A DNA stretch of 64,000 bases from Aedes albopictus. Lineage: Eukaryota > Arthropoda > Insecta > Diptera > Culicidae. Under the pieces are notes generated by a model. It had not been told where the DNA came from. It worked only from the letters and a program-made list of their open reading frames with translations, and ran no database searches. Shown one piece after another: positions 23,416 to 35,133 of the stretch; the first letter of the stretch is position 1, and every line of letters begins with the position of its first letter. Location of the stretch: positions 76,401,734-76,465,733 of the forward strand of contig NC_085136.1 in the NCBI RefSeq assembly GCF_035046485.1. The letters are read 5' to 3'. Position numbers and translations under genes: made by a program.

Positions 23416-25616
23416 GTAGATGTGAAAATAAGACTAGAGGTTTCAGGGGGGCTTTTAAGAACGTGCCAAAGAGTTACAGAGGCGTTACGTAAGCATTTTC
23501 GGGGGTTTTGAAGGATCACAGGTGCGTTACATGGGGTCCGAGGGGGTTTTAGGGGGATTTCGGAAGCATTTCTAGAAGCTTCAGAGAATTTTCGGTGGGA
23601 TTAAAAGACGTTACAGAGGCGTTACATATGCATTTTCGAGAACTTCGAAGGTTTTTAGGTGCGTTACATGAGGTTCGAGGGGGGTTTAGGGGGCATTTCA
23701 GGAAGTGACAGAGGATTATTGGTGGATTTCGAAGACGTTACAGAAACGTTTTCTGGAGTTTCGAAGGGCTTTAGGTACGTTACAGGGCGTTCGCAAGATT
23801 TCAGGGAGTTTTGTACGATTCCCAGTGGGGTTTCTGTGAGTTGAAACGCTCATTAAAGCCCATCTGGACCATCAGGAAGCCCATGAAATCTCCTCAAACA
23901 ACTCTGAAACCCCCCTGAAACATCTGGTAACTAAATGCCCACTTGAAACATCCTAAAACCCCTTTAAAACGCCCTTGGAACGTCCTGTAGCCCCTTGAAC
24001 TACCCTGTAACGCCTCTAAAAGCTTGCCTGAAACAGCCTGGAACCCCCTGAAACCCCATGAAACTCCCTGAAACGCATCTGAAACCTCCCTAAAACGTCC
24101 TGCAACGCCTTGAAACGCCCTGAAACGAATTGAAACGCCCCCTAATGCCCCTGAACACCCCTTAAGCACCTCTGAACCCTCCCTGAAATGTCCTGTAACA
24201 TCTTGAAACGCCCTTAAAAGTTCCCTTGAAACAACCTGGAATCCCCTGAAACCTTGTGGAACTCCTTATAACGCCTCTGAAACCTCTCTGAAACGTCCTG
24301 TAACTGCTTGGAACGAACTTAAAAGCCCCCCTGAAACATCCTGGAACCCCCTGAAACCTATAATCTGTTTTCTCCACTTCTACCGTGACTTGACTTTTTA
24401 ACAAAGTTTTTTGAAATAACGCCATTTTTTACACTGTACCATTACCGTCGTGAAAAGAGTCAGTGTACTGCGTGCATCTTTATATAAGTCCTGGCTGTAA
24501 GTGAGTTTCATTAGATTTCAGGAGCGTTGCAGAGACGTTTCCAAGCGTTGCAGAGGCGTTTCAAAGCGTTTCAGCGCTTTTGCGATGTGAAAATAAGGCT
24601 AGAGGTTTAAGGGGTGCTTCTAGATACGTCTCGAAGCGTTACGTTAGCGTTTTCGCGAATTTCGAAGGGTTTCAAGTGCGTTACATGGAGTCCGAGAAGT
24701 TTTAGGAGGATTTCGGAGGCCCTTCAGGAAGTGTCAGATGATTTTCGGCGGATTTCAAAGACATTACAGAGAAGTTTTACGGGGGTTTCGGAGGGTCTCA
24801 TGTACGTTACAGGAGATCCGCGGAATTTCAGGGACGATTTTCAGTGGATTTCGTCCTGAAACGCCCCTAAAAGCCCACCTGAAACATCAGGGAACCCCTG
24901 AAACTCCCTAAAACGTTCAATAACTAAATGCCCACCTGAAACATCCAGAACCCTGTTAAACCCCCTAAAACGCATTAGACCCCTCCTTGAAACGTCATGA
25001 AATCCCTTGAAACGCCCTGAAACGAATTCAAGCGCCCATGAAAGCCTCTGAAATATCCCGGAGCCCCCAGAAGCGACTGAACCCTCCTTAAGCACCTCTG
25101 ACTTTTCCCTGAAACGTTCTGAAACTCCTTGAAACGCCCATCAAAGCACCCTGAAACATCCTGGAACTCCCTGAAAACTATAATCTTTATTTTCACATCT
25201 ACCGTAACTTGACTCTTTTTAAGATGATTTTCGCAGGTTTGCAGTTGAGCATAGTTTCAAGGGCGTTACAGTCAGACGGGTATCATAGGGGTTTCCGGAG
25301 GACGCAAGGGGTTTCTCAGGATTTTGGGTGAGCTTCGGATGGGTTGCAGAGGCTTTTCAAAGCGTATTGAGGCGTTTTAGAGCGTTTCAGGGGGTTTCAG
25401 GGAGATTTAAGGGGGCTATACAGGTTCTCTGTTGAGTTTCGAGGAGGTATGAGAGGGTTATCAGAGGGGTTTCAATGGGGTTCAAGGGGTTTCGGGGGTG
25501 TTTCAATGCATTTCAGGGGATTTCAGAGAAGTTTTCGGATGTTTTTGGGGGACTTCACAGGGTTTCTGGTGAGCTCCCGGGAGTTTTAGGCAGGTTCCAG
25601 TTTCTGGGGAGGGGGC
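23416..25616. repeat. Degenerate GTTTCAGG-type repeat with strand switches
   Basis: Short imperfect units such as GGGGGTTTCAGG and CCTGAAACGCC. The top strand is G-rich at about 23420-23840, C-rich at 23850-24360, G-rich at 24490-24850, C-rich at 24850-25180 and G-rich at 25240-25616. Two related inverted-repeat copies can be seen. Each starts AGATGTGAAAATAAG (23416 and about 24583) and ends in the complementary ACATCTACCGT-like sequence (about 24375 and 25195). A short unique spacer lies at 24380-24480. Open frames here are repeat translations. Confidence 0.75.
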
Positions 25617-25739
25617 AGTGGCGTAGCTAGGAATTTGGGGGCCCGGTGCGGAACAAAATTCGTGGCCCCCCATGAAAATTACTGATCGCGCTGTTGTATT
25701 TTGTACAAAACGATGAAAAAAACCAATGAAATCCATCAA
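25617..25739 (+). mobile_element. Possible hAT-type element end
   Basis: CAGTGGCGTAGCTAGG followed by GGGGGCCCGGTGCGG resembles the common end of hAT-type elements in insects. No matching opposite end with an 8-bp duplication is visible nearby, so this is a solo or decayed end. Confidence 0.4.
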
Positions 25740-26604
25740 TGAACGTAAGATTTTTTCTAAGAATTGTGTCGAATTTTTTTAACAAATTATTTGGGAATTC
25801 TTAAGGAATTCTTAAGGAATCTTTAAGGAATTCCTTCAAAGATTACTTTAACGTTTTCTTTAAAAAAATCCATCTTGAAGAACAATTTCTCTTCAAGAAT
25901 CTTTCAAGTCGTTAATGCAAGGATGTCATTCAGTATTTTTATAAGCACTCCTTCAGGAGTTCTTACAATGTTGTCTCCGAGGATGTTTTCAAAAATACTT
26001 CAAAGTACTTCAAAAGATTCTTGCAAAGGCTTCATCGAGTATTTCTCGAAACATTTGTTCAGGAAGTCTACCAGGGTTTCTATTAATAATATCTCTGAGG
26101 ATTAATTTAGAAGATTCCAGAAAAAAATACTACAAAAATTCTCCAAAGATTTTTTTTAACCAAATATTCTTCCGAAAAAATAAAATCGGAATCGGGTTCT
26201 GTATTATATATTATATATTATATCCGATTATTTCATAATCGGAATCTCCGTCTAAAAAATAGTCGAAATCCAAAATTCCATCATTTTTGGTGCCCGGGAA
26301 CTATTTTTAAAACCCATTTAAAGTTTGTATGGGTTTTTTTTTGTTCCGGGTGAACTGTAATTTTATCGATTGAATTGTCATTCTACCCATGGAAATTAAA
26401 ACTGTTTAGTTAATTTAACCGGGAACACAAAGGAATTGAAACGCACTAAAATCACGTTATGCTCACATTGATTCCAAGGGTTTCTTCAGAAATTCCCCCA
26501 ATGATTCCTTAAAGAACGCTTGTTTCGATAAAAATCTGCAAGGGTTCTTCAAGTCCCAAAGAATCCGTTGGATATTTTTTTTTTAATCTACCAGGATTCC
26601 TACA

Positions 26605-26846
26605 ATAGAAATACACTAGAACTCCAATGGCGCTGTAGTCAGTTTTCTAATTTAATTATTTTAATAACTTTAATTGCAGTATATTACTATTTTGAAGTGT
26701 CCATCTTGTAGAGGACCTTTTGTTATGGTAAACAAAATTAACTTGACACTTCTAGTACCGCTGCTGACGCTGTAAGGGCGTGGCAAACTAGATGTTAGTC
26801 ACACGAACAGTCGCGGCATTGGACTTCTGTGGCTAGTTATTCTACT
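26605..26846. mobile_element. 242-bp MITE with 9-bp duplication, Mutator-like
   Basis: Imperfect inverted ends (left has CACTAGAACTCCAATGGCG; right inverse has CACAGAAGTCCAATGCCG) are flanked by the 9-base direct repeat ATTCCTACA at 26596-26604 and 26847-26855. A 9-bp duplication suggests a Mutator-like mobiliser. The flanking word is also common in the surrounding repeat, so chance is not excluded. Confidence 0.5.
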
Positions 26847-27139
26847 ATTCCTACAGAAGTTCCTCTAAGAATATTCTCAGAGGAACTTCGTAGGAGTTTT
26901 GCAGAAATTCTTTCGAAAAATCCTTCTGGAATTCCTCCAACGAATTATTTAATATTCATCAACTCAAGGACATTTTCCAAGGATTCCTACAGGATTTTTT
27001 GCTAACATTTCTCTGGGCACTATTTAAAAAAATCTATTGTGATTTTTCAAAATTCTTTCGAGACCTTCTTTTACCAGGTGATTCCGCTAGAAATTCCTCC
27101 GAAAAAATCGTTTAAAAAAATCTCTGAGAATTCCTGGTA

Positions 27140-27359
27140 GGGTCAACATGCCCTTAATAATCCTACAATCGCAAATGAATTCTATTCGAAAACAAAGCGA
27201 TTACGGAACCGATGATTACGTAATTTTTGTTATCATTCGTGCTCATTTCTAGCAAAAATACAAAAAAAAAGAATCAAGACAAAAAGCGCTTCATTCCTTT
27301 GATTTGAGACGGATGAAAATTCTAGCGTATATGCCTAAATAGTAAAGGAACAGATGCCC
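27140..27359 (+). mobile_element. TA-flanked MITE, GGGT ends (copy 2)
   Basis: About 220 bases matching 5114-5328 in the same orientation, with inverted GGGT/ACCC-like ends (here GGGTCAAC and GATGCCC) and TA at 27138-27139 and 27360-27361. It is noncoding. Confidence 0.7.
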
Positions 27360-27966
27360 TATCTTATCAAATAAAAAAAATCTCATGTTACTCCAAGGAT
27401 TCCTCCTAAGACTGTTTTGCTGCTTTCTTCAGGAATTCTTTAAGAATGCCTAGAAGCATCTTTTAGTGAATCATGCAAGATTAAGATTTCATAGTGGATA
27501 TCCATAGGGAATTCCTCAGGAATCGCTTTTAGAATTCCTACGGGAATTTTTCCAAGGATTTCTTAAATATTTCTCCAAAACAAAACATTCGAAAATTATC
27601 AAAAAATTCTTTCAGAATTCCTTCAAGGATCTTGTTAGAAACTACTGCAAGGATTTCATCAACCGAATAAAGCTTTCCTTGTTTAATTTATTTAACAATT
27701 TCTTCAAGAATTCTACCAAGGATTACTCTTGGGACTTTTCCAGGACTCGCTTTAGGAATTCTTCCAAGGTTTTATTCAAAATTTTAAAGAAATTCCTTCA
27801 AAGAGGCCTTTAGAAATCCCTCCCAAACTTTCTTCGGGAAATTTTCTAAACATGTCTTTAGTAGTTCATCCAATAAATGCTCTTACGATTTCTCCAAAGA
27901 TTCGTTCAAAATTTATTAAAGTATTCTCTTAGAATTTCCTCAATTGATTTCATTCATTCATACTAA

Positions 27967-28083
27967 AACTTTCAGGACGCGCGCCTGTTCAAACCTAAAA
28001 ATACACTGTGCTTGCGCTGTATACGACGAGCGAGGTTTTTTTGGCATTGTTGTACTTTTTACAACGACGCGCGTCCTGAAGGG
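27967..28083. mobile_element. Short hairpin MITE with CAGGACGCGCG ends
   Basis: TTCAGGACGCGCG at 27971 is mirrored by CGCGCGTCCTGAA ending at 28080, enclosing about 85 bases. The edges, and any target duplication, are uncertain because TTTAA-like words occur on both sides. Confidence 0.55.
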
Positions 28084-28300
28084 TTAAACTGATGTCCCCA
28101 AGTATTTCACAAATTATTTTTTTCACAACATATCTTTCGGGCATTCTTTCATGCAAGGATTTCTTCATGTATTTATATAATTACTTCAGCAAGATTTTTT
28201 CGAAGATTTTTAAGAAATTTCTCCAATAATTTATTCAAGGATTCAAGAACTCCTCATTAGAAATTTAAAAAAAACATTAGGTTTTTTTTTCAAGAAATAA

Positions 28301-29446
28301 AGTTAAAAAAAAAACATTTTTATAAATTGCTTTGTGATTTTCTTAGAAAATTGTTCGTAGGTAATAATAAAAAGATAATTGAACATGTTTGCAATCATAT
28401 TGCATGTGTTTTTCACAAGTAATCAGTGGTTAAAAGGAAGTTGGTCCATTTTTGACCCGATTTGACCCATATAACCCCTTCAATAATTCAGACCCCAAGG
28501 AACAAAATACCATTTTAATATTTTTCCATACAACTAGAGATGTAGCGCGATCTTCGTTCAAAATTTCGTAAAAATCGGTTGGAAAATGAAGTCACAGTGA
28601 TTTTTTGAAATTAAATTCCCAACTAGGACCGAAACGGGTTAATGGAAAAGATACGAACAAAACAAAAAGTATATGGAAGTATAATAGTGTGTACAAAGGT
28701 TTTAAAAGCGTCAATCTACCAAACAATTCATTTTGATTTGTCCCTCGCAACAATCGGTTCAGCGGTTGCAATTTGCATATCGTTGACCTACACACAGTAC
28801 CTAAATTGGATTAAACCGTTCCAGCTGATTGCGACTGACTGCGAATGTGCACCCTACCGCAACAAACAATGGACGGCATCAGTCATGAACCAATCAATGA
28901 CCTCCTGTAGCCTCTCGCCCATCGACCCTATTCGCCAGTAGTGCCAGTAGTGAACCTCCAATCCAAGTGTTTGCCACACAAAACACAAAACTCGACAAAG
29001 AACGATGCACGCAACCTTATTGAGCGAAAGGAAATTAAATTAATCGAATTTTCATCGATTGGCCACTAGCCACTATTGTTGCTGACTGGTACTGGTACTT
29101 ACTGACTGGGAGCTGCACCCATATAATCTGATGGATGCAATCGGTGATGATAGCGGTGGGTAGTATCGTGCTTCAGAACACAATGACATTCACTGTGCGC
29201 CGGGTCATGGTCACTTGATTTGATTTGTGGATGAACTGTTGCATCAGTAAGGGGATCCCTACCATAGACAATCTGGCATTACACTATTACATGTAGTGTT
29301 TGTGACACGCGCATTCAACGGGATCGATTTGAATCTAAACTTCTCGGAAGTGCCGACAGAGGCGCTCGTTGACGACCGTTTTGACATTTGATGTTCGTAA
29401 ACTGATCCGGGTGATCCCTTTGTTAGTTTTTCATGCTACCTTTCAG
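28301..29446. other. Sequence without recognised elements
   Basis: I recognise no repeat or gene here apart from the AT-rich start. Open frames of up to 99 codons (for example 28642-28941) lack recognisable domains. The region could be intergenic or intronic host DNA. Confidence 0.4.
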
Positions 29447-29449
29447 TAA

Positions 29450-29617
29450 GGGGCTGTTCATAAAACACGTAGACCAAAATTTGGCCATTTGAGCCCCTCC
29501 CCTCCCCCCTCGTAGACTTTTGTCAATACAAAAAATTTTGAAATTTGTATGGAGCGTAGACTTTGGTCAGACCCCCCCCCTCTCCCCAAAAAGTCTACGT
29601 GGTTTATGAACGGCCCC
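29450..29617. mobile_element. 168-bp MITE with TAA duplication
   Basis: Inverted ends GGGGCTGTTCATAAAACACG and their complement (CGTGGTTTATGAACGGCCCC) lie inside TAA at 29447-29449 and 29618-29620. The inner arms also pair (GTAGACCAAA with TTTGGTCAGA-like sequence). This end sequence is common in insect genomes as a short nonautonomous element. Confidence 0.8.
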
Positions 29618-29620
29618 TAA

Positions 29621-30069
29621 TCACGTTGCTGTATTTTGATTATACACTTTCTTGTTTATAAATACATTGGTTAGTATGACGATGTTAGAAAATAAATAAC
29701 AATGGTCGTTAAAAAATGTTTTTATTTTCTTAAATGGAGAGTTATACAGTCTAATTTGAAGGAAGTTCTCTGCTAGATCTATCTGTCTGCGTCCCTCCTC
29801 GAGTAAATCCGAACCTCGTGTCGGGGTGAACAAGTTGATTGACCCTCCCTCACGCGGCAACCGCGAGCACCAGACAGCCAGTTTCGTTTATTCGCCAATT
29901 TTTCTGGTTCGCAGTGATTATTCAATTATAGACAGGCGTATCTGCTATCGCACAGCTAGCTATCTATAATACGAGATCTACCAGAGAGAGAGAGAGTGTA
30001 GCCAATTCCCAATTAATAGAGCAGATGGGCGGTGCTGTGGCGTCTGGTTCGCCGTCGTTGTGTGTGGAA
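29621..30069. other. Sequence without recognised elements
   Basis: A short AG-rich microsatellite lies at about 29983-29996. The minus-strand frame at 29621-29860 has no domain I recognise. Confidence 0.4.
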
Positions 30070-30076
30070 CCCAATC

Positions 30077-30331
30077 CACAGACAAACAGACGTCTCACTC
30101 TACTCACTTCCCATCGTTTCCCTTTTTAACGGATTATTCAAATATTCCGTAGTTCGCAAATCGCTCGCTCATGGCGCTCGCATCGCTTTTGCTCCTGTTT
30201 GACGTTTGCTCACTACCGCCATCTACTCAGTGGGTTTGCGTACTACATCATAATTAGCATTGGGCGATTATGTTTGCGTGACGATGATTTTTATCGCATT
30301 TCGTTCCAAGTGATACGTCTGTTTGTCTGTG
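30077..30331 (-). mobile_element. 255-bp MITE, CACAGACAAACAGACG ends (copy A)
   Basis: Inverted ends CACAGACAAACAGACG face each other, with near-identical 7-base flanks CCCAATC (30070-30076) and CCCAAAC (30332-30338). The interior is the reverse complement of copy B at 46822-47074. Shared blocks include CGCCCAATG, GATGGCGGTAGTGAGCAAAC and GCGAGCGCCA-like sequence. It is noncoding. Confidence 0.8.
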
Positions 30332-30338
30332 CCCAAAC

Positions 30339-30730
30339 TATCCGAAACAGTCCGAAACTATCGGGTTAGATAATATCAGATCGGATCGGTGTGTTCGTAT
30401 CGGAAGGATGGTTTCACTGGTTTCTTCTTTCCGGTCGAATTGTGATTATACGAAATTGAAATTGGTCTGTTTTTGCTTTTTGCAGTTTTTTCTTGCATTG
30501 GTATAAGTAAAATAAAACATCTCGAGGCGAGTGTACTGGGCACCTGCGAAACGTTTCAAATCAACTGATGTTAAGGGTCTGAATGTCTAAGGGCTGTGTT
30601 CTAGCCTGTACAAATTTCCATATAAATTTCGATCATTTTGTATGAACAAAGATCTACGGGGCTTCTGAGATGGCTAAACACAAGTCGGAATGGAATGAAC
30701 AGCGCCTTATGCCTAACGTCCTTATGCCAC
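30339..30730. other. Sequence without recognised elements
   Basis: No gene or repeat is recognised between the MITE and the next degenerate block. The small frame at 30638-30988 runs into repeat sequence. Confidence 0.4.
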
Positions 30731-33700
30731 ATTTTGCATTCATCCAACGATTCCTACCAGGGTTTATCGAATTCCTCCAGAAAATCCTGTAAGGATTCGA
30801 CACTGGAGGAGAAATTCCTTCCGATATTCCTCTCAGAGTTATCCGTTCCGTATTCTTCTGAGGATTCCTTCAGAAATTCCTTCCAAACTTCATGCAGGAG
30901 TTGGTCCAGAATAATTTCAGAGATTCCTCTTGGGATCGCTGTAGATATTTTACCCGGGATGGTTTTAGGGAATTCTGCGATTCCTTAACAGATTTCTAGG
31001 GGATATTGTCAATTTTTTTTTTTCTGGAAACCCGTTAAGAATTTTTCCCAAGATTCTTTCATTGATTCCTCCCGGGATTTTGTCATTGGTTGCTTCCGGG
31101 AAAACTGATTCTTCCTGAAATTACATTAGGGATTTCTTCCGGAATTATTTCGGGAATTCTTACCACTATTCCATTACTGACACTTCCCGGAGTTTTGTCA
31201 TTTACTTTTACCGAATTTTAGGAATTCCTCTCAAGATTTACATCATTGATTTCTTCAGGGATTCATTCAGGGATTTCTTTTAGAAAGCATTTCTAAAAAA
31301 AAATCGGGAATTATTCATTGATTTATTATATGATTCATTTGGGGATCTGGGAATTTCTTTTCAAATTTATCTTGAGTTTCTGTCAAAGGTTCCTCCTGGA
31401 ATTCCACACAGGATTCCTACCAGGATATTTCCCGGGATATCTTCTGCCATTATTTCAGGTATTTCTCCCAAAACTCACCTAGGACTCCCTATGGGGCTTT
31501 CTCCTGAACCCTTTCAGGGATTACTTCAGGATTTTTTTTGTGATTCCTTCCTTGATTCTCCCTGGGTTTACTTTAAGAATTTATCCCAGTATTACTTCGG
31601 AATCCCTTTCCATCAGAGATCTTTTCAGAGATTTCTCCCGGGGTTTCTTCAGAGAATACTTCCAGGATTGCTTCAGAGTTTCTTCTGTGGATGCCTCCTG
31701 GGATTTTTGTTGGAATTACGCCCTCTTCAGGGATGCCTTCTTGCGATTTCTCAGGGACTACTCCCAGATGTTTAGGGATTTCTTCACGGAATTCTGCCGA
31801 GATTTCTTCTAAAATTTCTTCCGAGTTCCCTTGATGGATTCATTCCAGAACTCCTTGAAAAATTCCTTCCACAATTGTTTCATAAATTATTCCGGGATTC
31901 TTTCAAGAACTCTTCCCGAGAATCCTTTAGGGATTTCTCCTGGGATTTCTTCATGGACTCCTCGTGAGACAGAAACAGAAAAAAAGGGCTAGTTCCTAGA
32001 AATGATTTAGGTATTCTTCCTTAGAGATACTTCTCCTAGATTGCATCGACAAATTCCACCCATAGCTTCCCTCAAGGATTCCAATGTGGATTCCTCCAAA
32101 GATTCCTCCTATAATTCCTCTAGGCATTTCACCATACCAGTGGCTGTTCCAATGCTTTATTTCGAGGGTTCCTTCAGGTGTTTCTGCAGGTATTCTTTCA
32201 AAGATTTCTTCAGGGATTTCTCCGTATATTCCTTCAAAAATTCTGCTAGAGTTTGCCCCAATAATTCCATCTGGAATTATTCGAAGTATTTCTGCAGGAA
32301 TTTCTTCCAGGAGTTCATTCAGAAAATTGAATAAGATATTATTCAAAATGAATCCAGGAAATGCTTAAACATTTTGTACAAAAAATCCTTTAAGAGCCCA
32401 TTAAAGGATATCTTGAACAATTCGTCCAGAAATAACTGCAGACATGCATTCTTTCAGATTTTTTTCAAGGGATTCCTCCAGGAGTACTTCCACAGTTTTC
32501 TCCGAGGGTTCCTGTAGGGATTTTTTAAATATTACTTCGACGGATTCCTCCTGGAATTTCTGCAGGGATTCCATCAGGAATTTATCTAGAGATTACTTTA
32601 GGTATTCCTAAAGAGATTTCACTAGCGATTCCTCCAGGGATTCCTCCAGGCATTCCTCCAGGCATTTCTCTAGGCATTTTTTTTTTCAGGAATTCCTTCA
32701 GACATACCCCTAGGAATTTCCCCAGGAATTGTTCCACGCATTCCTACGGAGATTCCTCCAGGAATTCCACCATGAATCCCTGGGAGTTCGTACAAGATTT
32801 CCTCCAGGGATTCCGCCAGGGATTCGTCCAAAGATTCTTCCTGGAATTGCTTAAGGGATATAGGGATTTTTCTAGGGCTTTTTCCTCCGGGAATTCATCA
32901 AGGATTTTTTCTAGGGATTTCTCCCAGGGTTTCGCCTAGAATTCCTCCAGGGACTCCTCCACGAATCACTACAGGATTTCTTTCAGAGATTCATCCAGAA
33001 ATTGCTTGAGGGATTCCTCCAGAAATTCCTCCTGGAATTCTCCTAGGAATTCTTCCATGGATATCCCCAAGGATTTTTCCAGACATTTCTTCAGGGTTTT
33101 TTCCAGGAATTCCCACAAAAATTCCACCAAAGATTCCTCCAGAAATTACACTAGGAATTCATTCAGGACTTTTTCTAGCAATTTCTTCTGAAATTTATCC
33201 AGGCTTATCTCACTGAATTTCTCTGGGGGTTCCTTCAGGAATTTCTCCAAGAATTCCTCAAGGGATTTCTCTAGGAATTCCTCCAGGGGTTCTTATTGAA
33301 TTTCCTCTAGGATTGTGTCTGGAATTTGTCCAGAAATTCATCTAGGATTTCCTCCAGGAATTGCTTCAAGGATTCCTCCAGGATATCGTTCAGAAATTTC
33401 TCCAAGAATTGTTTCATCGATTGCTCCAGGAATTCTCCCTGAAAATCCTCCAGGAATTCCTTCTGAAACTCCTCTAGGAATTCCTCCAGGAATGCTTCAA
33501 GAGTTTTTTTTCTGTAATATATCCGCGGATTACTCCAAGAATTCCTCATAGGATTCCATCAGAAATTCTTCCGGAAATCCCATCAAGAATTCCTCCAGGA
33601 ATTCTTCTTGGAACTTTTCTAAGAGTTCCTCCTGTAATTTCTGAAGGAATTTCTTTGGAAACTTCGCCAGGGATTCCTCCAAGATTTTTTCCAAGAAGTT

Positions 33701-34620
33701 CTCCGAGAACTGCTCCAGTGATTCCTCCTAAAGTTCATCTAGATATTTCTCCAGGGACACCTTCAAGAATGCCTCCAGGGATTTCTCTAACAATTCCTCC
33801 AGTGGCGTCTCGTAACCTCACTTTTTACCTGTTCAACGACACTAAAACTTGCATTTGCGGAGAATACAGGTTTAGGATCAAATATAAAGTGAACGGAAAC
33901 GACTATTCTCGTCGTTTTCTGTAAATTACAAGTCAATTTGTTATGAAAATTCAAGAATTTACATTCGTTGAAGAGGTAGATTTGAGATAAAGAATCGCCA
34001 CTGAATTCCTCCAAGATTTTCTCCAGGAATTTGTCCAGGAGTTCTTCAAGGAATTGCTCCAGGATTCCTCCAGAGACTCCTCCATTAATTGCTTCGGAGA
34101 TTCCTCCAGGGTTTTCTCCAAGAATTCTTCCAGGGATTCTTCCAGAACTTCCTCTAAAAATTTCTTCAGGAATTCCGCAACAGCTGTCTTCACAAATTTC
34201 TCCAAGGATTCCCGCAAGAATTCCTCCAGGAATTTTTTTAGACATTCCTTCAGGAATTCTTGCAGGGATTGTTCCAGGATTTTTTCCAGGGACTCTTCCA
34301 GGTATTCCTCCAGTGATTCCTTCAGTGATTTCTTCAGAAATTCCTTTCGGGATCTCTTTAAAAAAATATTCAGCAGATCCTTTAGAAATTTTATAAATTC
34401 TTCCATCATCTTTTCCAGAGGAGCATCCAAGAATTTCTCCAGGATTACATGCAGATATTTTTAATTACCTAAAGGATTTCTAAAGGGATTCCTCGGGGGA
34501 TTTGTATTACAATTCTTTAAGATAATTTTAGAGCGATGCATACAGGAGCCAAAAAAATCTTCAAGAAGTCATCCAGGTATTATTTCACAAGTATCTCCAA
34601 GAAACCGTCCCCTGATCCAA
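30731..34620. repeat. GGAATTCC-type repeat, CT-type strand
   Basis: Almost continuous imperfect units such as GGGATTCCTCCAGGAATTTC, densest at 32500-33790 and 34004-34480. One hAT-type MITE is inserted at 33800-34003. Many overlapping frames are open (for example 33951-34430 on the minus strand) but encode only repetitive Glu/Leu/Phe or Ser/Asn/Arg peptides. Confidence 0.85.
33800..34003. mobile_element. 204-bp hAT-type MITE
   Basis: The ends are CAGTGGCG inverted repeats with further pairing inside (CTGTTCAACGA with TCGTTGAAGAG). The 8-base word AATTCCTC precedes (33792-33799) and follows (34004-34011) the element. An 8-bp duplication and CAGTGGCG ends fit the hAT superfamily. The word is common in the host repeat, so the duplication alone is weak. 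The unique interior makes an insertion clear. Confidence 0.7.
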
Positions 34621-35131
34621 AAACTGGCTACGCCCTTGCCCTCGCCCGATTTTTTTTTTAATTGATTTTATCTCCAGCAGCGTATGGAACTTTCAAAATG
34701 CATCTAGAACTGATTCTAAGGCATCCTCAGCAGATCATTAATAGTAACGCAAGGGAAATGTGTAACTGCTATAAAAAATAGAACTGGGACTCTGAAAATC
34801 TCTTTAATGAAGACAAAAAAAAAAAGAACTGGGACTAGATGTCTGCTGGAGATGTCCTTAGGACATGCCAAGTACAACAAGATACCACGTTAGTTGATGT
34901 CTTGCAGCAATAAAACACGATACATGGTGCCACAACAGCAAACGCTGTGTCCGAACGAGTTTACTGCTCTTCGAGATCGCTTTTGTATGGTATGTCGGTG
35001 GTACGATACTGCAAAAATCATAAATCTATTTGACTAGGAATAGGGCTTGATACCCAGAATGGTTTCATCCAATAAAAATTTAAATGAAAACGAGAGCGAA
35101 AGGATTGATTCGATCCAAATAGGTAGGTATA
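34621..35131. other. Unrecognised sequence with a possible hAT-type end
   Basis: CTGGCTACGCCCTTG at about 34625-34639 is the complement of a GGGCGTAGCCAG hAT-like end. The rest of the interval matches nothing I recognise. Confidence 0.35.
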
Positions 35132-35133
35132 TA

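Larger units (their letters stand above)
25740..28300. repeat. Decayed GGAATTCC-type repeat, CT-type strand
   Basis: Diverged units like AAGGATTTCTTCAAGAATTC cover most of this interval. Three small MITEs are annotated separately. A piece at about 26270-26340 containing GGTGCCCGGGAAC and TTTAAAGTTTGTATGGG resembles the middle of the 347-bp MITE family and may be a decayed relative. No gene is supported. Confidence 0.65.

Noticed and set aside
33787..34464. Frames of up to 159 codons on both strands, including a Glu/Leu-rich coiled-coil-like peptide
   Set aside because: They are degenerate repeat translation, partly crossing a noncoding hAT-type MITE.
25617..34640. One 9-kb hAT element
   Set aside because: The flanks of the two candidate ends do not share an 8-bp duplication and no transposase is visible. 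Kept only as a low-interest observation.
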